Notes: a model not told the origin generated them from the sequence alone. 64,000 nt of DNA from Romanomermis culicivorax (GCA_963922205.1 CAWUHX010000047.1:1472195-1536194); one strand, 5' to 3'; positions 45,456-56,214 are shown, counted from the first letter of the stretch. Program-made: numbers and translations.

Positions 45456-46265
45456 TATAAAAATTATCCAAACTAGAAAATATAAAAACTATAAATTAGA
45501 AAAATAGAAAACAACCTATTCATCAAAACTTATATGGTAATAATAGAAAATTTTTATAAATTAGCAAAAACTATTAATTTTATGGTAGAGATTTAATTAT
45601 TGTTTACGAGGTTATTGTAGTACTTTTCTTTTTTATGATGGGAAAGCTTTAAAGACCTCTATAACTCATGAACACGTGCCCATATCATTTCTTTAGCTTA
45701 TTTTATTAGCATATAACCAGATAAAACCAGTTGAAAACCTGTTTTACTGTACAACCCTAGTATTTTTGTTTTGATTCTTGAAGCTATAAAATAACTGTAA
45801 TAGCTGCTTATAACCCTGTTGCACCATCTTTTCTTTTTATGTGGGAAATCTTTAAAGACCCTTATAACTCATGCGCACATGGCTATATTGCTTCTATAGC
45901 TTTGACCTTGATAATTACTAATTACTATAACACATAAAACACATATATTTTTCTAGCTTTGATCTCAAAGGTTACCATAGCACATGAACACATTTTATTT
46001 TATTTTTGTAGAACATAGCTCCTCCTCTCATATACTCCTCAGAATAGTAGAATACTGTAGGATATACGTCTTGAATATTTATTATGCTTATAACTCCTCC
46101 TCTTACATCTATAAGCTATATATCCTGGTTATTTTATTATAATTATAGCCTCCTTTTACTCTAAAATTTTGAACACTTTATACATTTATCTGTTTTGTTG
46201 CTACAAAAACTACTCGCTTCTTTTCTCTCTCTCTCTTTGGTATATTTCTTCAACAATTTTCGAAA
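45456..46265. promoter_or_regulatory. Divergent intergenic region between polB and the plus-strand block
   Basis: An ~0.8-kb AT-rich spacer between oppositely transcribed genes, therefore the likely location of two promoters (inference). It contains repeated TATAACTC(A/C)T and GGGAAA(G/T)CTTTAAAGACC blocks (about 45640 and 45843) and a TCTCTCTCTC tract at ~46225. Confidence 0.5.
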
Positions 46266-47480
46266 ATGGAACACCAGTTCATGTTAGACGAAAACATGGC
46301 AATATTTGTAGTGGTTGAAGGTAGATATGTGTCAATTTATTTTCGTAACGTCGACCCTAAAACAAAAGAGGCATACAGTCACTGATTCAAGCTCATTTTA
46401 CCACAATACGGTATACTAGGTCGCAATGTCAATATTATTGAAAAGACATTTTCACATGGAGGTCAATGCGGCATCAACCTTGGTTATAAGATGTTGGTCG
46501 AGAGCGACGGGGTTACAGTACGATTTAATAATTTGTTTAATGGAACGACATGGTGTTTATCTAAAAAAGTGAGCTGATATATGAATTCTTTCTTTCTTTC
46601 TTTCTTTTAAAATATATAATGTTTTATTCTTCAGCAATTTTGGGGCTGGACCAATATGATACATGAGATAGCGCCAGCTATTTCAAACGAGTACAACGCT
46701 TTAGCAGTAAATCACCAATTAGCGATAAAACGCAAAACAAACGAAAATGACGACATAGCTGGAAATAATGGTTCTACCACAAAAATTGTTGAAGAAGAAG
46801 AAGTCGCTGCAGATAAGAAAATTATTAAAGAAGAAGGGGTTCATGCTACAAAATTCGCCGGAGAACAACGCAATGCTAGTGAAGATCAAAAGGTAGCTAG
46901 TGTTCAAATGTCGTTTGTTAACAATCTCTTCATCAACTGTTTCAATGATCCTGACTACGATTCAATGTCGGATACCAGTTCGTTGGATGCCAAAACCAAG
47001 CGTATTTGTGAGTTACGTGTTCCGGGTTTAGATATTCCATGGTTTTTTGATGAGCAAGTAGTAAAAGGTGAAAAATTATTTATAGTTATATGTGCTGAAC
47101 TAGTTATACAAGACATCTTTAATGGGTATATTTTTGATTGTTATTGCGCAAAAGAGGTAGGAATTGTTGAGGATCATCAGTGTCCAGCTCGTAATTCCAT
47201 ATATAATATTGCAATTACACCAACAGTTAATCATTTATATGAAAAGATGGGACTTATCATTGACTGTTTTGAATATGTTATAGGTGAAGTTCAAGGTTAT
47301 TATTGTCTTCGCGCTTTTAAACAGATGATTGACATATTTAGATGTATACCACTTGCAAGTACTGGTCGTAAAATTCTTAAGGATACTGTAGCTTGTTTTA
47401 TTGATGAAGGTTATCATTATGATTTTGATGATGCTGTTGTTATCAAAACACTACGCGAGTTTATTAACAGTAAATTGTAA
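46266..47480 (+). CDS. Polinton protein of unknown function, two exons, one in-frame stop
   Basis: ATG 46266, exon 1 to 46568, a 66-nt intron (GTGAGC...TTCTTCAG), exon 2 46635-47480 with phase 0 at the join. Exon 1 has an in-frame TGA at 46384. The first ~125 residues form a compact domain ending 'TTWCLSKK|QFWGWTNMI'. A Glu/Lys-rich linker (~160-200) follows, then a second Cys-containing domain of ~180 residues. It heads the plus-strand block before the ATPase. The first domain's pattern is loosely like a single-strand DNA-binding PC4-type fold, but I do not assert that. Confidence 0.6.
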
Positions 47481-47777
47481 AAGTTTTGCTTACATTCATT
47501 ACAGTTTGTATGTTTTAATTAGCTATAGTTTGCTTGCTTATGTAGTTGCTTACGTATTTGCTTGTTATATAATTTCATACATATATTGTGCGTATATTTT
47601 TGCATACAGTAATGTTATTCTATTTTATATAATCATCTATCTTTATATTTTACATGTGCACTGTTTTATATTGTAATTTTGATAATTATATATAACATGT
47701 TGTTTTAAAATAATAAAAATCATTTTAAAAATTGTTCAAGTAAAAAGTGGTTGGTTTTTGTTGTTGTCAAAAAAGAG
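47481..47777. other. Intergenic spacer
   Basis: About 300 bp of AT-rich sequence between two Polinton genes; one hydrophobic chance frame only. AATAAA at ~47711 may end the upstream transcript. Confidence 0.4.
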
Positions 47778-48421
47778 ATGTCAAATGATGATGATGAAAA
47801 GTTTTATATATGGAAACATCCATTTAACTGTATAGTTTCTGCTCCAACAAAATCAGGAAAAACACAATTTGTTAAAAAACTTGTAATTTTTGCTAAAGAA
47901 ATGCTTCACCCTGCTCCTGTGAAAATTTATTGGTGTTATTCGGAATGGCAAGAAGCTTACAATGAATTAGTTCAGAAATGTTCTTATGTAGAATTTATTC
48001 AAGGTTCGCCTGATTTGAATGAACTTCAGAAAAGTAAAGATACACCTAAATTATTAATTATGGATGATATGATGCAAGAGATGAAGAATGATCAAAGTTT
48101 AACTCAACTTTTTACTAAAGGATCGCATCATTGGAATATATCAATTATACATATAGTTCAGAATGCCTTTTTTGATGGAATGGGTATGAATAGGATAAAT
48201 GCTCAATATTTAATTCTTTTAAAAAACCCAAGCGATAGATTATATGTCTGGCTCGACAGATTTTTCCAACTACTTCAAATTATTTCATAGAGGCGTATGA
48301 GGATGCTACTAGTAAACCATATTTATTAATAGATCTTACACAGACATGTCCTGAAAAATATCGACTTAGATCTAATATATTTCCCGACAACGATCACATG
48401 ATTTTGTATACACCTAAATGA
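47778..48421 (+). CDS. Polinton DNA-packaging ATPase (FtsK/HerA-type), frameshifted
   Basis: Start at MSNDDDEKFY. Walker A 'SAPTKSGKT' at residues ~21-29 and Walker B 'KLLIMDDMM' at ~93-101; 'NPSDRL' follows at ~150. A one-base loss near 48252 moves the frame; the next frame carries the family's C-terminal 'EAYEDATSKPY' and ends at TGA 48419-48421. The family is the A32-like genome-packaging ATPase of Polintons and related dsDNA viruses. Whether the shift is real or a base-call error is open. Confidence 0.85.
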
Positions 48422-48480
48422 TCCATCATTTTTACAAAAAAACTTTATACAAGTTAGTCGAATCCTATTATTTTAGCGAT

Positions 48481-48749
48481 ATGATATACAGTAAATACAT
48501 TTTTTTAATACTCTCGCTGTGATTCTTTTCATAGCTGTTTTTATTGTATGGGTACAATACCCTTTTCAATTTTATGAAAATGAAGAACCTGTAAATGTTA
48601 CAGATTTTACGATACCAAACACAAAAAATGTTACAGATCAGAAATTATTATTATGGGAAAATTATAAATTACATATAACACCCTTATTACGTTATGTAGA
48701 AAAAATTTTACATTGTCCTCAGAATGACGGACAATTTATGCAATTATGA
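48481..48749 (+). CDS. Small membrane protein, probable one-base frame break
   Basis: ATG 48481 opens a hydrophobic N terminus that hits TGA at ~48520. The overlapping frame continues the hydrophobic segment (ILFIAVFIVWVQYPF) and then a polar ~55-residue tail to 48749, so the two are probably one single-pass membrane protein. A further plausible exon lies at 48801-48909 behind a TTCTTGTTGTAG acceptor. Family unknown. Confidence 0.4.
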
Positions 48750-48971
48750 GCGTGTTTCAAAATATATATTTTCAATCCTGTCATATTTTCTTGTTGTAGT
48801 CGAAGCAGTAAATTTCAAAACTTGTACATCAATGGAAGTAGATTACGATATGTTGATACGATAGCTTTATCACATAATCAGAAAAAAATATTATACCCTT
48901 CATCAGTCTAGTCGAGAATTTTGAAGAGGTTGGTCGTTTTTCTATAATTTGTTTGTTTTGTGACAATTACG

Positions 48972-49434
48972 ATGTCAGCTGCATTTAAAGTTTTTGTCAG
49001 AATGGTGCAAAATAAAGTAAAAGGTAAAAATTTTATATCTCTTCTTTAACTATTTATTAAACTATAGTATTTTTATGTAAGGTAAAATACTAAACAACAA
49101 ACAGAAATGTGAAATAGCTGATTTGTTTTGGACTCGTTTCTCACCCGAAGCCAAGATTTTTTACAAAGACATAGCTAAGGCGTGCAACTATTTATGGTGT
49201 GAAGTTGGTTTACCCATGGGACGTAAAAAAGTTACACAATTTTGGTGTTTTGCTAGATTATTACTGATGGAGTTGGATATGATCAAAACTCATGCTATTT
49301 TTGTAGAAGATCTTTTTTTAAAACTAGATACAGCTCATAAACTATTTTTTATGAATATGAATAACTTGTGTGCTTTTTCTAGAGGTGAAGAGTTGAATAT
49401 CATCATACAAAATGAAGCTTCATTACTATCTTAA
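48972..49434 (+). CDS. Helical Polinton protein of unknown function, two exons
   Basis: ATG 48972, exon 1 to 49023 (donor GTAAAAAT), exon 2 49082-49434. Phase 1 is kept at the join. 134 residues, largely helical and aromatic-rich (FWTRFSPEAKIFYKD, QFWCFARLLLMEL). No stop or shift. It sits in the structural gene block, so it may be a virion or assembly protein (inference). No family recognised. Confidence 0.6.
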
Positions 49435-49516
49435 TGTAATACAATAAATATTTCAATATTTACTCATCATTTGGTCATTATTGTAAAATTTTTCTGTACT
49501 CTACGGTCTGTTTTGT

Positions 49517-49870
49517 ATGGCTTCTAGATTAAAGAAATATATTCACGAGCTCAATGCGTTGAAAAATTCAAATGGTGTTCAAAGACTTGCTTTTCTTCAA
49601 CATTCTTCCCCCGATTTGATCTGTTGTATATGTGAAATTTGTTTGAACATTTTGAACGGTAATATTCCTATCAATTCGAACTTGAAAAAGAAATTGGCGA
49701 AACATAAATTATTGCCCAGAGGTTCAGCTACAAGACACGAAAAAAACAAGAAAAAAGATTTACATAATAAACATGTAAGAATTCTTCAAAGTGGTGGAGC
49801 ATTTTTACCTCTAGTACTACCCGTTTTATTATCTACATTAGCAAGTTTTGTTACAGAGAAATTATTATAG
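49517..49870 (+). CDS. Conserved small Polinton protein with GNIPI and GGAFLP motifs
   Basis: 117 residues, intact. Pattern: helical N terminus, 'CEICLNILNGNIPI' at ~37-50, a Lys/Arg/His-rich segment at ~55-87 (KKKLAKHKLLPRG...), then 'LQSGGAFLPLVLPVLLSTL', a hydrophobic C terminus. Small basic proteins with a GNIP(I/L) block followed by a GGFLP-type hydrophobic tail are common in Polintons and adintovirus-like elements (from memory of the family). The role is likely in the virion; not proven. Confidence 0.7.
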   Translation: MASRLKKYIHELNALKNSNGVQRLAFLQHSSPDLICCICEICLNILNGNIPINSNLKKKLAKHKLLPRGSATRHEKNKKKDLHNKHVRILQSGGAFLPLVLPVLLSTLASFVTEKLL

Positions 49871-49871
49871 A

Positions 49872-50723
49872 ATGAAATTTGCTAGTAAATTTGCTCTTAT
49901 ACCTCAGGAGGTTCTGAATAAGTTGAATAACTCTCAGGCTTCTTCTTCGACGATGAGTTCAAATGAAAAGACACGTATAGCTAAGCAAGTTGACATGTAT
50001 CCTAATGAGCTAGAGTGCATTTTGAAAGATAATACGTTAACGCCCGAAGAACAATACAAAATGTACTCGCAACTATTTTCACAATATTTAACTTTTGAAC
50101 ATGAAAAGGCTCAACCTTCTACAGTGATTTTAAAACAAAAAGTTATTGATAACGAAGAAGATGAGAATGATAGTGACGATTTGAAACAAAAAGAAAAAAA
50201 TTGGCTGAATGATGAAAAGTTACTTAGTGATATTATTAAACAGTTTAAGCACTCAGCATCCTTATTATTGGAACATGTGCAACGTAACCCTAGTATAAAT
50301 GTTAATAAGCAAAGTGAAGTATTAATTGATGGAAAATTAATTGAAAGATCATATATTATTGATTTATTACATGATTTGTCTCGTAAACGTTCAAAAGTTA
50401 CGCAAACGCTTGGAGTATATGAATTTGTTAATGCTTTGAAAAAATATAATGTACCTTTAGAGGCTATAGGAAACCCATTAGGTAAAATGTTATTCACTTT
50501 ACCTCGGAAACTCTCCTACCATACACCTCCGGAAGAATCAGATGATCAGACAGTTAGTAGTGTCAAACAGTTGAATAAACCACTTGTGAAAGGTGTTGAT
50601 TTATTTTCAAGTGGCGCCGAGGAAGATATCAAAGAGGATTCATTCTTTAATAAAGGAAACTCGACAGAAAAGAAGATACGACGCAAAGTTAGAGCACTTA
50701 GACGGTATACTCCTTTGTACTAG
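49872..50723 (+). CDS. Conserved Polinton protein of unknown function preceding integrase
   Basis: ATG at 49872 is one base after the upstream stop (49868-49870); a start at 49848 would overlap that gene. 283 residues: N-terminal 'KFALIPQEVLNKL', a charged helical middle (EDENDSDDLKQKEKNW), then 'IDGKLIERSYIIDLLHDLSRKRS' and 'NVPLEAIGNP', which recall a recurrent Polinton protein placed between capsid-related genes. Uninterrupted. Tight spacing with both neighbours suggests coupled expression. Confidence 0.65.
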   Translation: MKFASKFALIPQEVLNKLNNSQASSSTMSSNEKTRIAKQVDMYPNELECILKDNTLTPEEQYKMYSQLFSQYLTFEHEKAQPSTVILKQKVIDNEEDENDSDDLKQKEKNWLNDEKLLSDIIKQFKHSASLLLEHVQRNPSINVNKQSEVLIDGKLIERSYIIDLLHDLSRKRSKVTQTLGVYEFVNALKKYNVPLEAIGNPLGKMLFTLPRKLSYHTPPEESDDQTVSSVKQLNKPLVKGVDLFSSGAEEDIKEDSFFNKGNSTEKKIRRKVRALRRYTPLY

Positions 50724-50727
50724 AGCG

Positions 50728-51732
50728 ATGAACACCTTACTTTCGAAATTATACAAAAATTTACACGGAAATCCTACAGCTTTTTCTAGTATTGAAAAAT
50801 TATATGCTGAAGCTAGAAAACACTGTAAAAAAATTACATGTAAAAATGTTAGAGATTGGCTTTCAAAACAAGATAGTTATACCTTACATAAACAAGTCAA
50901 CAAAAAATTTTCACGTAATCGTATTTATGTTACAGCTATGGATCAACAATGGGAAATTGATTTGGCAGATATGTCTTCTTTAGCAGATTTTAACGATGGA
51001 TACAAATTTATGTTTACATGTATAGATGTATTAAGTAAATACGCCTGGGTTGAACCATTGAAATCAAAACATGCAAAGAATGTTTTTGATGCTTTTCAAA
51101 ATATTTTAAAAAGAGGTGGAATCCCTTGGAGAGTGTGCAGCGATAAAGGAAAAGAATTTGTCAACAAAGATTTCCAAAAATTATTGAAAACTAATGATAT
51201 GCATTTTTTTACTTCTCAAAACGAAGACATTAAATGTTCAATAGTGGAACAGTTTAATAGAACTTTAAAAACTAAATTATTTAAATATTTTACAGAGTTT
51301 ACCACTTATAAATGGATTGATATTTTACCCTCAGTTGTTTCCAACTACAATCACTCTGTTCATAGATCGATTAAGGAAAAACCTATTAATGTAGATTATT
51401 CTAACGAAAAAATTATATGGCAAAGACTCTACCCTGAAAGATTATACACTAGAAAGTCTAAGATTGATATAGGAGATTACGTGCCAATTAGTAAACATAG
51501 AGGTGTATTTGACAAAGGTTATTTACCTCAATGGAGTGAAGAAGTTTTCAAAGTAAAACATATTGTGAAGACTAGAAATCATATACTTTATAGAATTCAA
51601 GATTTGGAAGGCGAAGATATAGAAGGACGTTTTTATGAAAAAGAACTACAGAAAATTGATTTTAATCCTAATATTAAAGAATACAGAAAGCTGCTGGTTA
51701 TGCTTTTGAAAATGGGGATGTTCTTGATATAA
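50728..51732 (+). CDS. int: Polinton DDE integrase
   Basis: ATG 50728 is 4 bases after the upstream stop; the frame is open further upstream, but that part overlaps the previous gene. 334 residues. 'QDSYTLHKQVNKKFSRNR' at ~52-69 precedes the rve core: D in 'WEIDLADM' (~80), D in 'VCSDKGKEF' (~140) and E in 'SIVEQFNRTLK' (~177). An SH3-like C terminus with 'KGYLPQWSEEVFKV' and 'GRFYEKELQKI' follows. The catalytic triad is complete and there is no frame break. Family role: joins linear element DNA to the host with 6-bp duplication. The last ~45 bases overlap the capsid fragment. Confidence 0.93.
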   Translation: MNTLLSKLYKNLHGNPTAFSSIEKLYAEARKHCKKITCKNVRDWLSKQDSYTLHKQVNKKFSRNRIYVTAMDQQWEIDLADMSSLADFNDGYKFMFTCIDVLSKYAWVEPLKSKHAKNVFDAFQNILKRGGIPWRVCSDKGKEFVNKDFQKLLKTNDMHFFTSQNEDIKCSIVEQFNRTLKTKLFKYFTEFTTYKWIDILPSVVSNYNHSVHRSIKEKPINVDYSNEKIIWQRLYPERLYTRKSKIDIGDYVPISKHRGVFDKGYLPQWSEEVFKVKHIVKTRNHILYRIQDLEGEDIEGRFYEKELQKIDFNPNIKEYRKLLVMLLKMGMFLI

Positions 51733-52583
51733 AGAAAAACAAGAGTGCTTTGGAAAGATTTCAGATGTTCAAAAACAGTGCAGTTGTTGAATTAATGGCC
51801 CCTATACATGTGGATCTATTTATGCAAGAATGTTTTCTATTGAATCAATGTACTTTGAAAATTGATTTATACAGACATAGAGATGATTTTTGCTTGCAAA
51901 AATTTATATCTACTGACAACGAAGCTTATAAAATCGAGGTTAAAAGCATGTCTTTATTTATAAAAAAAGTTGAAGTTGCAGATAATATCAATTTAGCTAT
52001 TGAATCCATGTTACAAAATACAGCTGCAAAATACCCTATTCCTCGATGTCATGTTACAAGTCTATACATAACAACTAGTCCTCGCTCAGCTCCTCTGAAC
52101 TCATTGTTCACAGGTCCTTTACCTTGTTGTCTCGTTGTGGCGCTCGTTGATGGTGCGGCTGCTAGGGGTGATTATTATCAAAGCTTCTTCAACTTTAAAC
52201 ATTTCGGATTAAACGAAATTAAAATAACAAGTGGTACTACAACATTACCTACAACACCTTATATGTTAAATTTTGAAGAAAACAAATATTTGTGCCCTTT
52301 TATACAATTATTTGAGGGTGTAGGAATTGGTACAGATAACAAGGGCAATGAAATTACTCGAAATTCTTTTACAACGCATGACATGCTTTTTGTTTTTGAT
52401 TTGACTCCTTGTGGTATGGATGGTAATTTTTGGGAACTTGTATGTGAAGGAACCACCAGTTTACAGATGAATTTGGGAGAGGATATACCAGATGGTGGTA
52501 TTGAAGCACTTATTTATGCAGAATTTGACTCTCTCGTAATGATTGATAAAAATCGTGAAACCTTCACAGATTATAGTATTTAA
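51687..52583 (+). CDS. Major capsid protein, C-terminal half (double jelly roll)
   Basis: A frame beginning at 51687 directly after an acceptor-like ATTAAAGAATACAG. The first ATG is 51750. It contains 'VELMAPIHVDLFMQE', 'AAKYPIPRCHV', 'FFNFKHFGLNEI', 'FTTHDMLFVFDLTP' and 'IYAEFDSLVMID', the ordered landmarks of the second jelly roll of Polinton major capsid proteins. The usual ~150-350 residue N-terminal part is not present upstream, where the integrase lies. Either a remote 5' exon is spliced on or a deletion fused the integrase and capsid genes. No stops inside. Confidence 0.85.
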   Translation, partial: KAAGYAFENGDVLDIKKNKSALERFQMFKNSAVVELMAPIHVDLFMQECFLLNQCTLKIDLYRHRDDFCLQKFISTDNEAYKIEVKSMSLFIKKVEVADNINLAIESMLQNTAAKYPIPRCHVTSLYITTSPRSAPLNSLFTGPLPCCLVVALVDGAAARGDYYQSFFNFKHFGLNEIKITSGTTTLPTTPYMLNFEENKYLCPFIQLFEGVGIGTDNKGNEITRNSFTTHDMLFVFDLTPCGMDGNFWELVCEGTTSLQMNLGEDIPDGGIEALIYAEFDSLVMIDKNRETFTDYSI

Positions 52584-53600
52584 ATGCGCTATATATTTAT
52601 ATGTAAATTTCATTTTTTTATAATAAAAATCACTTATAGTTTTTTTATACAACCCTTATCATTAACTATTGTTTAGAAATATTCTTTTAATTTATCCATA
52701 ATTATAAATGAACTTCCTTTTATTACTCCTTCTTTCCTTTATTCTCTCCTTCAGTTCTACAGTACTCTGTAATTATCTTGCACATTCTTTTTACGCTAAG
52801 ACCTATAGAAAGCTATATAATACAACAAATCTCAATAGGAGCACCACTATAGTTTATGCAATTTTTGTACATATTCTCTACATATCGCTTACTCATACAT
52901 CTCTTATTATATGACTACAGTAAACCCTTTTTTCATATTCCAAAAGCTGATGCGCACACACTCACACATACACAGTAGAACTCTGAAGAAACAACCACCA
53001 CTACTATTAAATGCAATAAATAAAAATTTTATTAAATTTATTATTTTAATTTAATTTTATTATTTTAAAACAAAATAGAATAATAATAAATATACATATA
53101 TACAAATTTTACCAAAAAATAAAAACATTAAGTTTTAAAAATTTTGCAAAAATTTTTACTTACATAAAAACTATATACATTAAACCTCCTCTACCGCCGC
53201 TGCCACCGCAGACCTCGCTACAGGTTTCAGGCGTATCCACTAAAATTTTTACAAAATTTAAAAACTATTTTAGTTGAACAAAATACTTTTACTCTAATAT
53301 ATCATTTTAACTGCCAACTAATAGGTACAAAATCTATCAACAGTCTTTATTTTATCATAAATTTTTATCGTATAAAATTGTGTAAATAATTGAAAACTTC
53401 TAGAATATTCTAGAAACGTCCTTTGGTAAGTTTTAAACAAGTCAGCTATATACTATATGTTAATATACACGAATTAAAAATCTGTAACATACTATGGCTA
53501 GTACAATTTAATCTATACATATTTATCTTGAAATATTGTAGTAAAAGCTTACAACAATTTTTACTCTCATTAACTATAAATTTATAGATCTAAGATATGG
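52584..53600. other. AT-rich Polinton segment
   Basis: Very AT-rich. A 68-residue frame at 52708-52914 starts with a strong hydrophobic signal-like stretch (MNFLLLLLLSFILSF) and could be a small secreted or membrane peptide, with low confidence. A brief GC-rich patch (CTACCGCCGCTGCCACCGC) lies at ~53190. Confidence 0.4.
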
Positions 53601-53646
53601 TTTAACTATAACATCGGAACTTACTGGAAGCATGGTAGCGCCAGCC

Positions 53647-53907
53647 CTATCCTCTCCTTGACGTAACAATTGTCAGCGTTTCCCCATTCAGCCCTCGCAC
53701 CCAGGGTAGGATGTTCCACAGGTGCGAGGTTAAGTGGTCATCAGCCAGCGAAGGGTTTTCAAACATCTGGGGTAGACGTTTCATAAAACCCCAAAAGGGT
53801 TTCTGTCTAGCCAGATATTCAACCCCTCGCTGGCTTTTCCACCAGATATTGAACTCCGCGGACGCCTCCTCCCAAAAGACCGACACCCACGCGTCCATCT
53901 TGGTCAT
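53647..53907 (-). CDS. GC-rich cargo-like ORF of unknown family
   Basis: Starts at ATG (minus) 53905-53907; 86 residues, W-rich (MTKMDAWVSVFWEEASAEF; FNIWWKSQRG; LWNILPWVRG). The island 53620-53910 is strikingly GC-rich compared with more than 1 kb of AT-rich DNA on either side, and codon use differs from all other genes of the element. A second GC-rich patch at 54000-54090 could be a neighbouring exon (acceptor-like sites not convincing). It could be captured cellular or foreign DNA. No family recognised. Confidence 0.4.
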   Translation of the reverse strand: MTKMDAWVSVFWEEASAEFNIWWKSQRGVEYLARQKPFWGFMKRLPQMFENPSLADDHLTSHLWNILPWVRGLNGETLTIVTSRRG

Positions 53908-54689
53908 TGTTAAAAACGGCTCTAAATTAATAATAATAATATTTTAATATTATAAAATAGCAGTCATATTAATTTTTAAATCAAAATATTTGTAAAATCA
54001 GCATACCCTAAGCCTCGTAGGGGGCTCTTAAGGCAGAAAGGAATGTGATGAACACCGCCTCCATTGATACTGTCTTTTGGCGTCAACCTGGTACAAAAAT
54101 AAGAATGATTCTTCTTCTATTTTTTATATTTATACCTCTTTTACACTCATTAAACCTTTTCTGGTTTTCTCTGCTTTTTGATTGAATCTTTCCGGTTTTT
54201 CTTTCAAGGTTCTCGGCTCTAGGTTATTCTAGAAAACTATCAAAATAACAATAATCACCACCTTAATTGTTTTGGTAAAGTGTCTCTTTGAAGGTTCTAG
54301 GTTCTAGGTTATTCTAGAAAACTATCAAAATAACAATAATCACCACCTTAATTATTTTGGTAAAGCGTCTCTTGCTACCGTGTTTTATAGAACTTTTGAC
54401 CTTTTCTAGCATTTCTAATTGGTTTTACGATCTAAATGGCTTCAGCTGTCTAACCTTTCTATGTTTACTCTGGAAGACACTCTGTATACAAAATGGTATC
54501 TACCTGTATAAATCATTATGCAATATAATGTATCAATTTTCTATACACAGATCAGCATTCATGTATGGCTACCCTTGATGATTTAGTAGACCTTTAATCT
54601 CCTAGGACAATTTTTATATATAGGTCTTGTGTTTCCTTTTTTCTTTCTTTTCTTTTCTTCAAATATTTTTGTAGTATCAGTTACGTTTT

Positions 54690-55130
54690 TTCATCTAGAA
54701 TATTTTTTGGGGCTCAAGTGCTCACTTTTCTACATGCACTTTACGTCCGACTCATTTGGGTCATTTTTCTACACGCGCTTTATGTCGGACTCATTTGGGT
54801 CATTTTTCTATAAAAGAACTTGGTCATTTACGACCTTATGAGTATAAACCCGTAGGAATAATGTTTCAGGTTTTATAGATTCTTAGAGTTTTTATATGTT
54901 GAATTGAGCATTCTGATCTAAAAGACCCTTCTAATTTGGACGATCGTTCAGTATGCAGGGCTTCTGATTAGCTATTCTGTTAACCTGCAGACGGCGCACG
55001 TCTCATTTTGAAGCCTGAGGGCACTTTTTTTGAAAGACTTCCTCTGTGGGTGGAGGGGGTCATTGTTATACATGCTTTCTTTTTTTTGTTTCTCCAATTT
55101 TGTCAACATTATGATTATTTTATTTTTTTT
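54690..55130 (+). repeat. Degenerate duplicate of the Polinton right subterminal sequence
   Basis: TCATTTGGGTCATTTTTCTA appears twice at 54748-54812. The stretch ending 'CTTCCTCTGTGGGTGGAGGGGGTC' parallels the inner part of the right TIR ('GGCTTCCTCTACCCACAGTGG'). Blocks such as ATAATGTTTCAG and TTGAAAG(A/G)CTTCCTCT recur in the same order at 55255-55640. Confidence 0.6.
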
Positions 55131-55181
55131 TTAGACTACAGTATTTTTGCGATAAACAAAAATAATACAGTGTTTCAAAAG

Positions 55182-55932
55182 TTTTATAATAAACTAGAAT
55201 GCTGCATCAAATTGAAAATTTTTTCTTTTTGATATGTAAGGATTTTTCAACTCTCCAAATTTTCTACACGCTTTTTACGATCAGCTCGTTCTGGTCATTT
55301 CTCTATAAAAAACCTTATTTGTCTACATGCTTTTTATGGCCAGCTCGCTCTGGTCATTTTTATAAAAGACCTTCTTGGTCATTTTGGCAGACAATCAAAC
55401 TTTATATGCATGCACCCATAAGGATAATGTTTCAGTGCATATTGACTCCTCGAGATTTTACTCATTAAACAGACCATTACTGACCAATTTGACCATTCTG
55501 ACATTTATTGACTTGAACGATCATTCAGGAATGGGACCTCCAAACATATTTAGGCCTGCAGGTGGCGCCCTTTTGTCAAAGGGGGTCCAGGGGCGCAAAT
55601 TTTTGAAAGGCTTCCTCTACCCACAGTGGAAGCCGTTTTTATACACAACCTCTTTTTATTTCTTTTCCATTTTTTGTTCACTTTAGTTTTCCTTTTTCCA
55701 TTTTCCGTTCATCATCAATTTTCCTTTTCTACCTACAGTAACACACCTATTACCCTAATTCCACTATTACCATAATCGAAATATTACCGTAATTCCACTA
55801 TTATGGTAACTCTAGAACCTGTATGCTTAACCATATGACCTATAAATCGGCAAAAAATGACAAATTATAGGTCATACACAAAAGATAGGGGTATCCTTAA
55901 CCATATGACCTATACGGGCCGGCCTTACTACT
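55182..55932. repeat. Right terminal inverted repeat of the Polinton
   Basis: Reverse complement of 39919-40600 with one extra ~90-bp block around 55370-55470. Ends CCTTACTACT at 55932, then the TSD TGCATT. Confidence 0.92.
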
Positions 55933-55938
55933 TGCATT

Positions 55939-56214
55939 CCCTCTGCTGCAAGGTCGATAAATACTGTCCAGGCGGGGGACGTTGTAATTGGGCGTTAACA
56001 CCACAATAATATAACAATAAATTAATATAAATAATGGCCGGTCTGGCCGCCAATTTTTACTTATAAAAAAATAAAACACAAAGAATGACCCGAAAAGCAT
56101 AAACAACTGGCACTTTTATGCACGGTGTCAATGCAAATCGGGATCGACACAAATGGCATCGACTTTGGCTATTTCTTTGCAACCTGGAGATAGACTATGT
56201 CCATCCCGGACAAA
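55939..56214. other. Right target flank of the Polinton
   Basis: No gene. Contains GGCCGGTCTGGCCGCC and leads into the GGCGCC border of the foldback element. Confidence 0.4.

Larger units (their letters stand above)
39919..55932. mobile_element. Polinton/Maverick element, 16,014 bp, 6-bp TSD
   Basis: Inverted ends AGTAGTAAGGCC(A/G)GCCCGTATAG are flanked by a perfect 6-bp duplication TGCATT (39913-39918 and 55933-55938). AG ends and 6-bp TSDs are diagnostic for Polintons. Contents: broken protein-primed DNA polymerase B (minus), packaging ATPase, DDE integrase, C-terminal half of the double-jelly-roll major capsid protein and several conserved small proteins (plus). I found no adenovirus-like cysteine protease. 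The element is AT-rich relative to its flanks apart from one GC-rich island at 53.6-53.9 kb. Confidence 0.97.
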
